Shown: one piece after another, positions 47,920-56,727 of the stretch
How the letters are laid out: every line of letters starts with the position of its first letter
Numbering within the stretch: position 1 is the first letter of the stretch
DNA from: Clostridiaceae bacterium HFYG-1003
GTDB lineage: Bacteria; Bacillota; Clostridia; Clostridiales; Clostridiaceae
Length of the DNA stretch: 64,000 nucleotides
Direction of reading: 5' to 3'
NCBI GenBank assembly: GCA_024579835.1
Contig: CP102060.1
Coordinates: 1,959,558 to 2,023,557 of the forward strand
Position numbers and translations under genes: made by a program
The notes under the pieces: model-generated
Told to the model about the DNA's origin: nothing
The model's input: only the letters and a program-made list of their open reading frames with translations
The model's database searches: none

Positions 47920-47967
47920 TCGCCCTGTTCTTCATCCTGTCCTTCGCCCTGTTCTTCGTCCTGTCCT
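47920..47967. repeat. 24-bp direct repeat, 2 copies
   Basis: Two adjacent 24-base units starting TCGCCCTGTTCTTC differ at a single base. Each unit itself contains two related CCTGTYCTTC halves. Confidence 0.85.
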
Positions 47968-48281
47968 TCGCATGTTATAAGCCATGACAGCATAACTTGC
48001 CAATAACAGCCTGGGAATCCAATGTTTGTCTGATCCGGCTGCTGCAGTCGACTGATGAGTTTGAATGGTGACCTGGTTATGCAGTAGAAAGATTGATGTG
48101 TTGTATGCAACACGTTAAAGATTAAACATTCAATCAAGAATCGTCAATCCCCTCTGTCAGCTGTTTGAGGTGGTTTGATTGTTATTTTTGTATTTTCTTC
48201 TCATACATTTTCACTCTTCTGTATTCTATATTTGCTTTCCTTGTATTCATTTTGAATAATAATTAACAAATATGTCATTCT

Positions 48282-48332
48282 AAAAAAAGAAGACCGACCG
48301 CGGTCAGCTCTTGACCATGCAATCCGTCTTCT
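48282..48332 (-). terminator. Terminator after YkvI-family copy 1
   Basis: AGAAGAC arms enclose an inner GGTCAAGAGCTGACC hairpin; on the minus strand TTTTTTT follows. Confidence 0.7.
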
Positions 48333-48465
48333 CATTGGCTTTCACTGTTGGCTCTTTCGCAGGTTCTGCCGGGATGGTTTATTTCCAAATGGGACGATTT
48401 CCTGTCACCGGATGAAGGAACCAGCGATCATATGGCAGAATACCAGGCTTTCAGCCAAGGATCTG

Positions 48466-49560
48466 TTATAGGGCTTTGGAACCCATTCTGGTGCGAACAT
48501 CATACACGATCATGAATCCGACCAGGATAAAGCCAAGGTATCCGTTCAGTCCATAAAGAACATTGACCAGATCCTTATAAGGCAGGAACCAGGCTGCGAT
48601 CAGGCCGATCACACCACCTACAACCGTCAGCAGTTTGTACCGGGAGGTGCCTTCCTTGGCAATTCTGCCGACTCCTGTCCATAGCAGGGGAACCGCCGTG
48701 GTGTAAATCCCGGCAAAAATGATCACTGCAAATGCCTGCGCAAAGACTGGATGGATCTTGTTTGCCAGGATCAGCGCCGGAATATCGGCAGTTGCCGTTT
48801 CTGAAATGTGACCGATCAACGCAAAGCAGCATACGGCGGCAGCTCCGAAAATGAACAAGGTGGAAAGAATCATTCCCGTGTTGACCTCTTTCAGCTTATT
48901 CTTTGCGCCGATTTCTGATAAGAAGGCGGCGAACCAAAGGATGACAAACCCTCCGTAGGAAAGTCCTGAAACAATCGGGTTTCCTCCGCCTACCTGTTTA
49001 ATGGGGTAGACGCCCTGATCAACAGCCGCTACATTCGCCCCGAAGTTCGGTGCTCCGCTGATGGCGGTGATCGTCGAAACGATCAGAATCAGGATGATGA
49101 TTACCGGACCTAATTTGCCCAATGCGTTCAGAATGCCGTCGAGACCGAAGAATGCCGTCGCGACCACCGCAATGGTCAGAATAATGGCTCCCACTCCGTT
49201 GGGAAGCCCCCATTGCTGGGTAGCTGTGGAGTTGGCTCCGCCGCACATGACGATAAAGCACATATAGCAGAAGAATGCGGAAAAGTAGTCAAAGAATGTC
49301 CCGATGATCTTTCCGCTGTAATGCTGATAAATATCGCCGCCTCGTTCGAGTTTCAGGCGATTACCATTGGTAGCAAAAGAAATGTTGGTGTAAACATAGA
49401 TGGCGGCAGCTACGAAAATGACGACCCAGAATTGCGAGCCATAAGAAGCTTCATACTGCATAACTTCCTGCATGGTGGCAAATCCGGCTCCGATATAGAA
49501 CGCGATGCAGGCACCGCAAAGCGCGATGACAGCTCCAATATTCATTTTAGATTTTTCCAT
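48466..49560 (-). CDS. YkvI-family membrane transporter, copy 1
   Basis: The product has 364 residues and about ten hydrophobic segments, with IGAGFATMQEVMQYEASYG near residue 20 and TTAVPLLWTGVGRIAKEGTSRY near 290. It is a paralogue of copy 2. It lies directly downstream of grdB but after a terminator and with its own promoter-like element. AAAGGGG precedes the ATG. It may import glycine, sarcosine, betaine or another grd substrate; this comes from context only. Confidence 0.83.
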   Translation of the reverse strand: MEKSKMNIGAVIALCGACIAFYIGAGFATMQEVMQYEASYGSQFWVVIFVAAAIYVYTNISFATNGNRLKLERGGDIYQHYSGKIIGTFFDYFSAFFCYMCFIVMCGGANSTATQQWGLPNGVGAIILTIAVVATAFFGLDGILNALGKLGPVIIILILIVSTITAISGAPNFGANVAAVDQGVYPIKQVGGGNPIVSGLSYGGFVILWFAAFLSEIGAKNKLKEVNTGMILSTLFIFGAAAVCCFALIGHISETATADIPALILANKIHPVFAQAFAVIIFAGIYTTAVPLLWTGVGRIAKEGTSRYKLLTVVGGVIGLIAAWFLPYKDLVNVLYGLNGYLGFILVGFMIVYDVRTRMGSKAL

Positions 49561-49586
49561 TGGTTGATCCCCTTTAATCTCTTTGT

Positions 49587-49616
49587 ATCATACATTCCGT
49601 TCTTTGCGTTCAGCAA
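49587..49616 (-). promoter_or_regulatory. Possible promoter of YkvI-family copy 1
   Basis: On the minus strand TTGCTG (49616-49611), 18-base spacer, TATGAT (49592-49587), 27 bases before the ATG. Confidence 0.45.
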
Positions 49617-49745
49617 ATTAATCATTCGTAATGCTCCTGCGCGGTTCATCCCCTTCGATTCACGGAACCTCCAGTCGATGCGCTGTCAGGAAGTTGACTA
49701 TAATTCAGAATGATGCCATTCAAACTTGACCTCTGCTTTTGAATA

Positions 49746-49794
49746 AAGAGCAGTCCATATACAGATCGTATGACGAAATGTTGGGACTGCTCTT
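49746..49794 (-). terminator. Terminator of the grdXEB operon
   Basis: AAGAGCAGTCC pairs with GGACTGCTCTT around a 27-base interior; CTTTATTC follows on the minus strand. Confidence 0.78.
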
Positions 49795-49819
49795 ACTCAC
49801 AGAGGGTACTGTGCCTGTT

Positions 49820-51115
49820 TTAGAATAGGGTCGGTTCCGTCACCGGCTGAGACAGTGCATGGACTGCGCGCTCTACCAGGCCCATTCGAAGCTTGCTTTC
49901 ATCCGGCGCTTCCAGTGACGGATTGCCGGTGGGATGCGGGATTGCCACGGTGGGCACGATCCGGTTCGCTCCTACTGACTGGGATATTGTAATAATGGTT
50001 GCCATATGAACGATCGGAATGCCGTACCGTTCGATTTCTTTGACCATCGTTGCACCGCAACGAGTACAGGTGCCTCACGTACTGGTCAGGATGACGCCGT
50101 CCACTCCGGCTTCCTTAAGTTCTTTTCCGATTTCCTTGCCAAAGCGAATGGAGTTGCCTACAGCCGTTCCGGTTCCGGTGGTTGTATACATGTATTCGAA
50201 GACCTTGCCGATCTTGCCTTCTTTTTCCATTTTGCGCAGCGCGTCCAGGGGCAGAACCCGGTCCGGGGATTCATTGGCGTATACAGGATCATATCCGCCA
50301 TGAATGGTGCAGAACTTGACAGACAGATCATCGAGCCCGTCCACGTTGTACTTGCCCCACTTCTGAGCGGAAGCTGACTGAATCCGGTCCGGATTTCCAA
50401 CCGGAACGATTCCGCCGGAGGTAACCAGTGCGATGGTGGCCTTGGACAGATCCTGAATCGGGGTTGCCGGTTCCACAGTATCAAAGGTGGGCATGGGCAG
50501 TTCCGTCTCATAAGGCTGATCATTGAGCCGTTTCATCAGCATGTCAACTGCGCGGGCGGCTCCGATCTGATCGGAAACTTCCGTAATGCGCTTGCCCTGC
50601 TTGAAGTATCCGTCCACCTTCGGATCCAGTTTTTCACCGGCCAGAAGCTTTTTGGCTACTGCTGCCATGCCTGGCAGAGCCTTTCTCATATCCGCCGCGC
50701 TGTTTCCGGTCGGGACGGTGTAGGCTTTCAGTTTTGTGACGGTGAGACCCGGATTTTCTTCAAACATACCGGATACCACGGGCAGATCATAGTGGTCTAC
50801 CACATATTCAGCCACGGTGGCCGATGCCATGCCGTAACGTCCGGCATTGAAGGATGGTCCGACCACCACGAGGTCCGGTTTCACCTGATCCATGGCTTTC
50901 TTGAACTCAGCCAGGGCTGGCTCGGTGTGCTCATTGATATAGTTGTCTCCGCAGATGAAGGTGGCAACGACTTTTCCCGCACCGCCAAGTTCCTTCTCAA
51001 AGCCCATGGCTGGTCCGACCGCGCCGTCTTTCAGTACCGGAGCAAAGTCCGCCTGATCTTCGCCGCCGACCTGGCCAAAGAACTGGTTAACATAGTATAA
51101 GATTTTCTTTTCCAT
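49820..51115 (-). CDS. grdB: Selenoprotein subunit of reductase protein B (GrdB/GrdF/GrdH type)
   Basis: Protein B binds the substrate amine and passes its carbon group to GrdA. The frame has TGA at 50075-50077; read as Sec it yields 431 residues with Sec347 in VILTST-U-GTCTRCGATMVKEIE, identical in form to known GrdB/F/H. The N-terminus NQFFGQVGGEDQADF and the IVPVGNPDRIQSAS segment recall the sarcosine/betaine members as much as the glycine one, so the symbol marks the family and not the substrate. AGGAGGAGG precedes the ATG. It is the last gene of grdX-grdE-grdB. Confidence 0.95.
50048..50062 (-). promoter_or_regulatory. Candidate bacterial SECIS hairpin in grdB
   Basis: In the sense strand CGTTGC-GGT-GCAACG forms a 6-bp stem and 3-base loop, with the loop starting 19 bases after the UGA. 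It has the same shape as the hairpin in the YusI-like gene. Confidence 0.6.
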
Positions 51116-51128
51116 TATTCTCCTCCTC

Positions 51129-52415
51129 CTAGTACTCGACGACTTTCAGGTTATGATAGCCGATTTCGGAAGTCGCTCCGATGACAGCATTGAGCTCGCA
51201 TTTCATCACTCCGGTTTCGGCATCGTAAGCGCCGGCCCAGCCGCCTGCCAGGTTGGCGATGGATTCTGGATTTCCCAGGATCCGGTCAGCCTTGGGCAGA
51301 GTCACTACATGAGAGACGTTGCCTGTTGAGACAACGGCTTTGGCCTCAGGCTTGGTATCCGCCAAAGGCTGGCTCGCGCCATCCCAGCCGGAGCATTCAT
51401 CGGTGATCAGAACTGCTTTGATTCCCTGCTTTTCCAGACGCTGGGCAATCATGACCAGATCGGAATCCGGGTTGCCGTAGCCTTCTTCGGAAACGATGAC
51501 TCCGTCTGCTCCCAGCTGCTTGCACAGCTTGGCGGTGAAGTCGCAGGACCGGTACTTGCCTTCCAGCGTCGTCAGTTCAGGAACCATGACAGCTCCCACG
51601 AAATTGATTTCCTTGCCGTGCTTCTTGAGGAGTTCAAGGATCACGGAGTTGTTCTGATGCTGGTAGGTTGTGATCTTGTCACAGGCTGCCACGCAGTTTC
51701 CGGATACAACGGCTCCGTCGATTTCTTCCAGCGGATGGAGAACGGTCGGGATGATCTGCTTGGCATCCACGCCATAGATGTAGGAATCATGGAGAAGTCC
51801 CTGGGTAATGAGCATTTCGGCATAAACAACCTTGGGCAGGTTGGGATATTTTGCAGTCTCTTCATCAATCGAACCGACTTCGAATGTATCCGTTTCATAA
51901 ACCGGAGCGTCCTTGGCAATCTTTCCGACATATTCGGAGGTCAGAAGACCCGCCATACGGACGGTTTTCTCATGCTCGTGCGGCTTCAGTGCCGGATCAA
52001 CGGTCAGATCAACCACCAGGTTGAAGGTTTTGGAGAAGGGAGTCCACTTGGCTCCTTCGCCCCACATGTCAATAACGCCTTCCTGGAATCCGACAATGTC
52101 ACCGATGGTAACAATGGCAACTCCTTCCAGAACGTTGTAAGCCCCATGGCCCAGCTGACCGGTCAAAGATGTCACTCCGGCAAAGCCTGGAACACCTTCT
52201 ACCTTGACTCTTGGCTCAATGACGTCCTTGACGGGGATGATCCGGGTCTTTTCACCTGGCTTTGCGATATCAACGGCAACATCAACGATATTATCCAGTC
52301 CCTTGATAAAGCTGACCAATTCATCACGGTTCAAAACCAGTTGTTCCCCTGCGACCGCGTTTTGATCGCCAAACACAACATCACTGATTTTAACCTTGCG
52401 TCTTTCCAGTTTCAA
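51129..52415 (-). CDS. grdE: Reductase protein B proprotein (GrdE/GrdG/GrdI type)
   Basis: This proprotein of the substrate-binding protein B cleaves itself before a cysteine that becomes the pyruvoyl group used to form a Schiff base with the substrate amine. The product has 428 residues. The site SGN-C241-VAACDK matches the known processing cysteine, and GFQEGVIDM and EEGYGNPDSDL are conserved. Translation starts at TTG (52413-52415) behind AGGAGGG. It overlaps grdX by 26 bases and is 13 bases from grdB. The substrate class (glycine, sarcosine or betaine) is not decided. Confidence 0.93.
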   Translation of the reverse strand: MKLERRKVKISDVVFGDQNAVAGEQLVLNRDELVSFIKGLDNIVDVAVDIAKPGEKTRIIPVKDVIEPRVKVEGVPGFAGVTSLTGQLGHGAYNVLEGVAIVTIGDIVGFQEGVIDMWGEGAKWTPFSKTFNLVVDLTVDPALKPHEHEKTVRMAGLLTSEYVGKIAKDAPVYETDTFEVGSIDEETAKYPNLPKVVYAEMLITQGLLHDSYIYGVDAKQIIPTVLHPLEEIDGAVVSGNCVAACDKITTYQHQNNSVILELLKKHGKEINFVGAVMVPELTTLEGKYRSCDFTAKLCKQLGADGVIVSEEGYGNPDSDLVMIAQRLEKQGIKAVLITDECSGWDGASQPLADTKPEAKAVVSTGNVSHVVTLPKADRILGNPESIANLAGGWAGAYDAETGVMKCELNAVIGATSEIGYHNLKVVEY

Positions 52416-52800
52416 ATTGATTCCCTCCTATTTGTTGGTAGCGAGCGTTCAGCTCATTTATCTCGTTAAGAGCTTGGGTTAGAAGCTCATTATCGATGAA
52501 TCCATAGTCGTCCTTATTCTTGTAGTCCACTCGATGAACTGCCAGGGATGTTTCCAAAAGCTGCAGACTGTTTTCGATGGCCAGGATCGAATCTTCTTCC
52601 GGCTGTTCCGCTTCGTCTGTCAACAAAATGGAGCGAACCGGGGAAAAATGCATTCTCCCGCTGGCAGCCAGCGGCGATGTCAGGAGCCGATGCCCCCGAT
52701 GGATCAGGTCTCTGGCTTTTTTCAGCACATCCACCTGGTCACCTTCAACCCAAAGTACGGTATTCTGTTCACGTAACAAAATATTATTCGTTAAAATCAT
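52390..52800 (-). CDS. grdX: GrdX family protein
   Basis: GrdX is a small conserved protein of unknown role encoded at the head of grd operons. The product has 136 residues, starting MILTNNILLREQNTVLWVEG, with no membrane segments. It has GAGGTG upstream, follows a near-consensus promoter and overlaps grdE by 26 bases. Confidence 0.88.
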   Translation of the reverse strand: MILTNNILLREQNTVLWVEGDQVDVLKKARDLIHRGHRLLTSPLAASGRMHFSPVRSILLTDEAEQPEEDSILAIENSLQLLETSLAVHRVDYKNKDDYGFIDNELLTQALNEINELNARYQQIGGNQFETGKTQG

Positions 52801-52817
52801 AACAACACCTCACTAAT

Positions 52818-52846
52818 ATACTAACTGCATTTCAATGGCATGTCAA
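52818..52846 (-). promoter_or_regulatory. Near-consensus promoter of the grdXEB operon
   Basis: On the minus strand TTGACA (52846-52841), 17-base spacer, TAGTAT (52823-52818). The start codon is 18 bases downstream of the -10, so the leader is very short. A TTAGTA/TTAGTG repeat overlaps the -10 and could be an operator for the GntR regulator. Confidence 0.75.
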
Positions 52847-52890
52847 CAGTAACCCTTTACATAAATTCAGGTGTTTTCACAGCGAACACA

Positions 52891-52941
52891 AAAAGTCGAA
52901 CCCCTGCAATGCCTCACCCAGAGACAGTTACAGGGGTTCGA
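52891..52941 (-). terminator. Terminator between gntR and grdX
   Basis: TCGAACCCCTG pairs with CAGGGGTTCGA; on the minus strand CTTTTTG follows. It separates the regulator gene from the grd operon. Confidence 0.85.
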
Positions 52942-52995
52942 AGGAAAATTTTCCATTATTTTTTATTAAACTCTCAAAGTTTGCGAAAGATTTAC

Positions 52996-53628
52996 TTAAA
53001 AGATGGCTTCCTTGATCCGGGCCAGGAAATCATCAATATGTTCCTTGGCTGCCTGTTCGGCAGCATCTTCATCCTGAGCCTCAATCGCCTCCACAATCAT
53101 TTTGAAGGTACGTGTGAAAATCGACATCTCATCGAAATAATCGTTGCAGTAATGCCAGAGCCGTTCGGTATGGATATGCAGTCGTTCCAAGGTTTCGGTG
53201 AGCCATTTGTTGTCGCAGGCCTCAAAGATGATCTCATGGAAGCGTTCATCCGTATTGATGGCATCCTGGTAGCGGTCCGTAGTGGAGAAGGTTTCCAGTC
53301 TGCGGATCAGTTCCTTCAATTCCGCCAGCTGCTCCGGGGTGATTTTCTTCACGGCCAGACGGGTTGCGTAAGGGTCCAGCTGTTTTGTCACCTCAAACAA
53401 GCCCTTGACATTTCGAAAATCAATGGCTGCCACCTGAGCGCCGTACCGCGGTACAATCTGGATCAGGGAATCACGCTCCAGTTCCTGCAAGGCTGTCCGG
53501 ATGGGCGACCGGCTGACTCCGAATTCCTCTGCCAGATCCACCTCATTGAGAATGCTGCCGGGCTTATAGGTAAATTCAATGATTCTGCGTTTCAGTTCAT
53601 TATAAATTTTTGATTTTTCGTGATCCAT
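52996..53628 (-). CDS. GntR-family (FCD/FadR type) transcriptional regulator
   Basis: The product has 210 residues: an N-terminal winged helix (ILNEVDLAEEFGVSRSPIRTALQELE) and an all-helical FCD effector domain with probable metal-binding Asp/His residues (DERFHEIIFEA, HIHTERLWH, AAKEHIDDF). Located just upstream of grdXEB in the same orientation, it is the likely local regulator of substrate-dependent grd expression. Inference from position only. Confidence 0.85.
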   Translation of the reverse strand: MDHEKSKIYNELKRRIIEFTYKPGSILNEVDLAEEFGVSRSPIRTALQELERDSLIQIVPRYGAQVAAIDFRNVKGLFEVTKQLDPYATRLAVKKITPEQLAELKELIRRLETFSTTDRYQDAINTDERFHEIIFEACDNKWLTETLERLHIHTERLWHYCNDYFDEMSIFTRTFKMIVEAIEAQDEDAAEQAAKEHIDDFLARIKEAIF

Positions 53629-53728
53629 CGATTGTTCCCTCTCATTGCCAGCCGGTTATCTCTTTAAGCTGGACTTAATTTCTCTACCAGTATAACTTGT
53701 TTTTTAAGCTGAAATCAAATCTAAACAT

Positions 53729-56350
53729 TTATTTGTCTTCTCTTTTCAAAGAATTTTCCTCTGACAGAACATTCTGCAGCGGGCGGTAGGGGATCTGCGG
53801 ACCACTGCGGCGCTGGTGTTCTGCCATTGCGGCATCCCGGACTTCCGTGACGATCTGGCGGAAGCGGCGGGCGGAAAAAACCAGCGCGCCGCTACCGGCA
53901 GCCATCATTTGCTCCGCCTGATCCGAAGTGACCACCCGGACCGGATGGCGGCGAGCCAGTTCTCCGGACCGCCGCTCGATCCAGCGATCGGCGGTTTCAT
54001 TCTCCCGGGTAAAGACCACGGTGACTCCCTCGTCATCGATCTGGCTGCCGCTGCCGCCGGTGACCTTCCAGGCGTCAAACACTACTTCGATCCGTTCCGC
54101 CGTAAAACCCCCATGGTCCTTCAGTATTTCAATAAGCTTCTCCCGGGCAGCGTCAAAATTCACGTTCGCCAGTTCCGCCAGCTCGGGCCAGGCATGTATC
54201 ACATTGTAGCCATCGATGAGCAGATAGTCCGGACCGGTTCGGGCTTCCTGCCGGGGGAGCCGCACCGTCTCTACTCTGTCAGCCTTCCTGGCCTTTTTCC
54301 ACTGTTTTTTCTCGTTGGCGTTCGCATAAAAGGTCCGACTGAGGATCTGATCGATCTCCTCACTGCCGATGGGACCTGAATCCGATTGGCGCACGGTCGC
54401 CACCGGCGAGTCCTTTGCCGGCTCCAGAATCATCGGTTCCAGGTGAGCCATGGCTGCCACCTGATCCCAGGGCACCAGAGCCCCGGCACCGCCTGTGCAG
54501 AACACGCTTCCGCCCGGTGCCAGCGCATCCTGTTCCGGATCATAGGCTGCGGCCGCCACCACACTGGCTTCGTCATGACAGGGCTCATACCCGTGAATGT
54601 CATAGGACAGCCGGGCTTCTCCCCGCGTCAGGGCCGACAGTTCCCGGAAATAGCTCCGAAGGGTTGCCACCGGTCCCATGCCGGACAGCTCCATTCCTTC
54701 CTCTGCCGGCTGCGTCAGAAGATCTTTTGCGCCCAGGCGATCCAAATCCGTCAGAATCCGCCCGACAAAGGACTGCGCCGTCAGAATTCGGAAGCGATAA
54801 AAGGGTTCCAGCAGGCGGCAGGCGCCCAGGGCTCTTGCCTGAAGCAGTCCCTGGCGGAGCGCTCGACCGGTCGCTTCCCGAAAGTCCCCGCCTTGAGTAT
54901 GTTTGTCATGATCGCGTCCGGCTACCAGAGTGATACTCAAATGAGACAGTGAGGCTCCGGTCAGGACACCGGGATGTTCCCGGCTTCTCAGCCAATAAAG
55001 CACCTGCTGCTGGCGGTTCACCGCCAGGCGTGAGACATCCAGCCTGGATTGCACCCGGATCCCCGGCGCGGCGGAGGGCTCCAGCAAAAGATGAACTTCC
55101 GCGTAGTGGCGCAGGGGCTCAAAATGCCCGATTCCAACAACGGGCTGTGTGATGGTTTCCCGGTAGATGATGGAACCTTCGTCCACCGAAACCTCCAGAT
55201 CCCCCCGCTCCCGGATCAGCTCCAGCAGAACTTCCAGCAGTATTTCACCCATGATGTGAACCAGGGGATAACCCTCAGAATCCACCAGGACATCCAGGTC
55301 CGGCAGTTCCTCCCCCAGTTCCTTCACCAGGGCGGTCAAGCGCGCCCGATCCGCCTCGTTCACCGGGCGAAGCCGATAACTCAGCACCGGGAACACGATC
55401 GGTTCGATCTCTTCCTCCCCTTCGCCCAAGACCTGTCCCGCCCGCGTAGAACGTAGGCCGGCAAGCGCGACAATATCTCCCGCGACGGCTGTCTGGACGC
55501 TCTCGTATCCGGTTCCGGTATAGCGTCTCAGTTCATTGATCTTGTCCTCGCCGATCAGGCTCTTGTTGCGCAGCCGTCCGCCCGTCACCTTGACATGAGT
55601 CAGGCGCTGACCGGTTTCATCCCGACTGATTTTATACACCCGGGCCGAGAAGGTGTCCGGATAATCCCGGGACCGGGTCCAGTCAAACAGCCCCTCCAGG
55701 AACTGGGTTACCCCGGCTCCCTTCAGCGCCGACCCGGCGTAGCAAGGAAAGAGGGTCCGCCTGACAATGGCTTCCTGAATGGTGTCCGGCTCCAGATGCC
55801 CGGCTTTCAGATATTCCTCCAGCAATGGCTCCCAGGCCAGCGAAACTTCTTCTGACCGAGTCACATTTCCGGAAAACTCCTGGATATGATCCGACAGCTG
55901 AGTCCGCAGCTGATTCAGGATCCTGTCGGGATCCACGCCGGCCTGATCGGTTTTGTTGATAAAAAGAAATACCGGTACCCGGTAAGCTTCCAGCAATCCC
56001 CACAGCCGCCGGGTCTGAGCAGTTACTCCGTCCGCGCCATTCACCACCAGAATGCAGTAATCCAGGACCGCCAGGACACGCTCCGTCTCCGGACCAAAAT
56101 CCTGATGCCCGGGTGTATCGAGCAGGATCAGGGAGGTGTCATGCCCCGCCAGCCGGGCGATTTTGGAAAAAATCGTGATCCCCCGCCGACGCTCCATGGT
56201 GCCCGTGTCCAAAAAGGAGTCCCTGTGATCCACCCGCCCTTTCTGCCGTAGTGCGCCCCCCTCGAAGAGCAGCGCTTCCGCCAGAGTTGTTTTCCCCGAA
56301 TCCACCGGTGCCAGAATTCCAATGATTCGATGATTTGATCGGATCGCCAT
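53729..56350 (-). CDS. TetM/EF-G-like translation GTPase fused to a YacP/Rae1-like NYN nuclease domain
   Basis: The product has 873 residues. Residues 1 to about 592 have the layout of ribosomal-protection GTPases: G1 APVDSGKTT (14-22), RRRGITI, DTPGH, FINKTD, YAGSAL, and an EF-G domain V end (LRSYFRELSALTRGEARLS). Residues about 593-705 are a linker with a basic stretch. From about 707 a NYN (DUF901) domain begins: LLIDGYNVIHAWPEL, FTRENETAD, VVTSDQAEQ, closely like Bacillus YacP (Rae1), an endonuclease that cuts mRNA in the ribosomal A site. The fusion suggests a GTPase that takes a nuclease to ribosomes; it is not safe to call this tetracycline resistance. It appears to be a single-gene unit. 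Confidence 0.88.
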   Translation of the reverse strand: MAIRSNHRIIGILAPVDSGKTTLAEALLFEGGALRQKGRVDHRDSFLDTGTMERRRGITIFSKIARLAGHDTSLILLDTPGHQDFGPETERVLAVLDYCILVVNGADGVTAQTRRLWGLLEAYRVPVFLFINKTDQAGVDPDRILNQLRTQLSDHIQEFSGNVTRSEEVSLAWEPLLEEYLKAGHLEPDTIQEAIVRRTLFPCYAGSALKGAGVTQFLEGLFDWTRSRDYPDTFSARVYKISRDETGQRLTHVKVTGGRLRNKSLIGEDKINELRRYTGTGYESVQTAVAGDIVALAGLRSTRAGQVLGEGEEEIEPIVFPVLSYRLRPVNEADRARLTALVKELGEELPDLDVLVDSEGYPLVHIMGEILLEVLLELIRERGDLEVSVDEGSIIYRETITQPVVGIGHFEPLRHYAEVHLLLEPSAAPGIRVQSRLDVSRLAVNRQQQVLYWLRSREHPGVLTGASLSHLSITLVAGRDHDKHTQGGDFREATGRALRQGLLQARALGACRLLEPFYRFRILTAQSFVGRILTDLDRLGAKDLLTQPAEEGMELSGMGPVATLRSYFRELSALTRGEARLSYDIHGYEPCHDEASVVAAAAYDPEQDALAPGGSVFCTGGAGALVPWDQVAAMAHLEPMILEPAKDSPVATVRQSDSGPIGSEEIDQILSRTFYANANEKKQWKKARKADRVETVRLPRQEARTGPDYLLIDGYNVIHAWPELAELANVNFDAAREKLIEILKDHGGFTAERIEVVFDAWKVTGGSGSQIDDEGVTVVFTRENETADRWIERRSGELARRHPVRVVTSDQAEQMMAAGSGALVFSARRFRQIVTEVRDAAMAEHQRRSGPQIPYRPLQNVLSEENSLKREDK

Positions 56351-56542
56351 CCGCGCCCTCCCCCTTTCGTTACTGCTTCATTGCAGCCAATAGTTACAGT
56401 ATATCACTCTTTACACCATCAAACCCCACATACGAGGCTTCGATGCAGTATCGGTCCCTCCGCTTCATCCTGTCCAGTCGAATCAAAGTCCGGTGAATTA
56501 CCCTCCGCCGAAAAAGGGGAAGCCCCTAAAACAGGCATTTCG

Positions 56543-56569
56543 GAAAAAAACCGGCCTTCCGGCCGGTTT
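56543..56569 (-). terminator. Terminator of the pot operon
   Basis: AAACCGGCC-TT-CCGGCCGGTTT pairing; on the minus strand a seven-base T-run follows. Confidence 0.85.
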
Positions 56570-56665
56570 CAACTCAGTCTGTCTGATGGGATTCTCGATC
56601 ACTCCGAAGCAGAACAGCCCTCGATGCAGAACAGCCATCTCTCTTAAGCAGGACCTCTGCCCTGA

Positions 56666-56690
56666 ATTCAGTTCAGTTCAGTTCAGTTCA
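56666..56690. repeat. 5-bp tandem repeat (GTTCA), 5 copies
   Basis: ATTCA is followed by four exact GTTCA units just downstream of the potD stop. Confidence 0.85.
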
Positions 56691-56727
56691 CATCAATTCA
56701 CTTCACTGAGGAAAGCAATTCTTCGCA

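Larger units (their letters stand above)
47789..48465. other. Intergenic region between the two transporter genes
   Basis: This region of nearly 680 bases contains a 24-bp duplicate (47920), the terminator at 48282 and the leader of copy 2. No gene or RNA is recognised. Confidence 0.5.
56351..56727. other. Intergenic region between the GTPase-NYN gene and potD
   Basis: This region holds the pot terminator (56543) and a GTTCA repeat (56666). Short open frames exist but no gene is supported. Confidence 0.5.

Noticed and set aside
53729-56350. Tetracycline resistance gene
   Set aside because: The GTPase half is related to ribosomal protection proteins, but the C-terminal NYN domain and the G1 change (AP-VDSGKT) make a resistance call unsafe.
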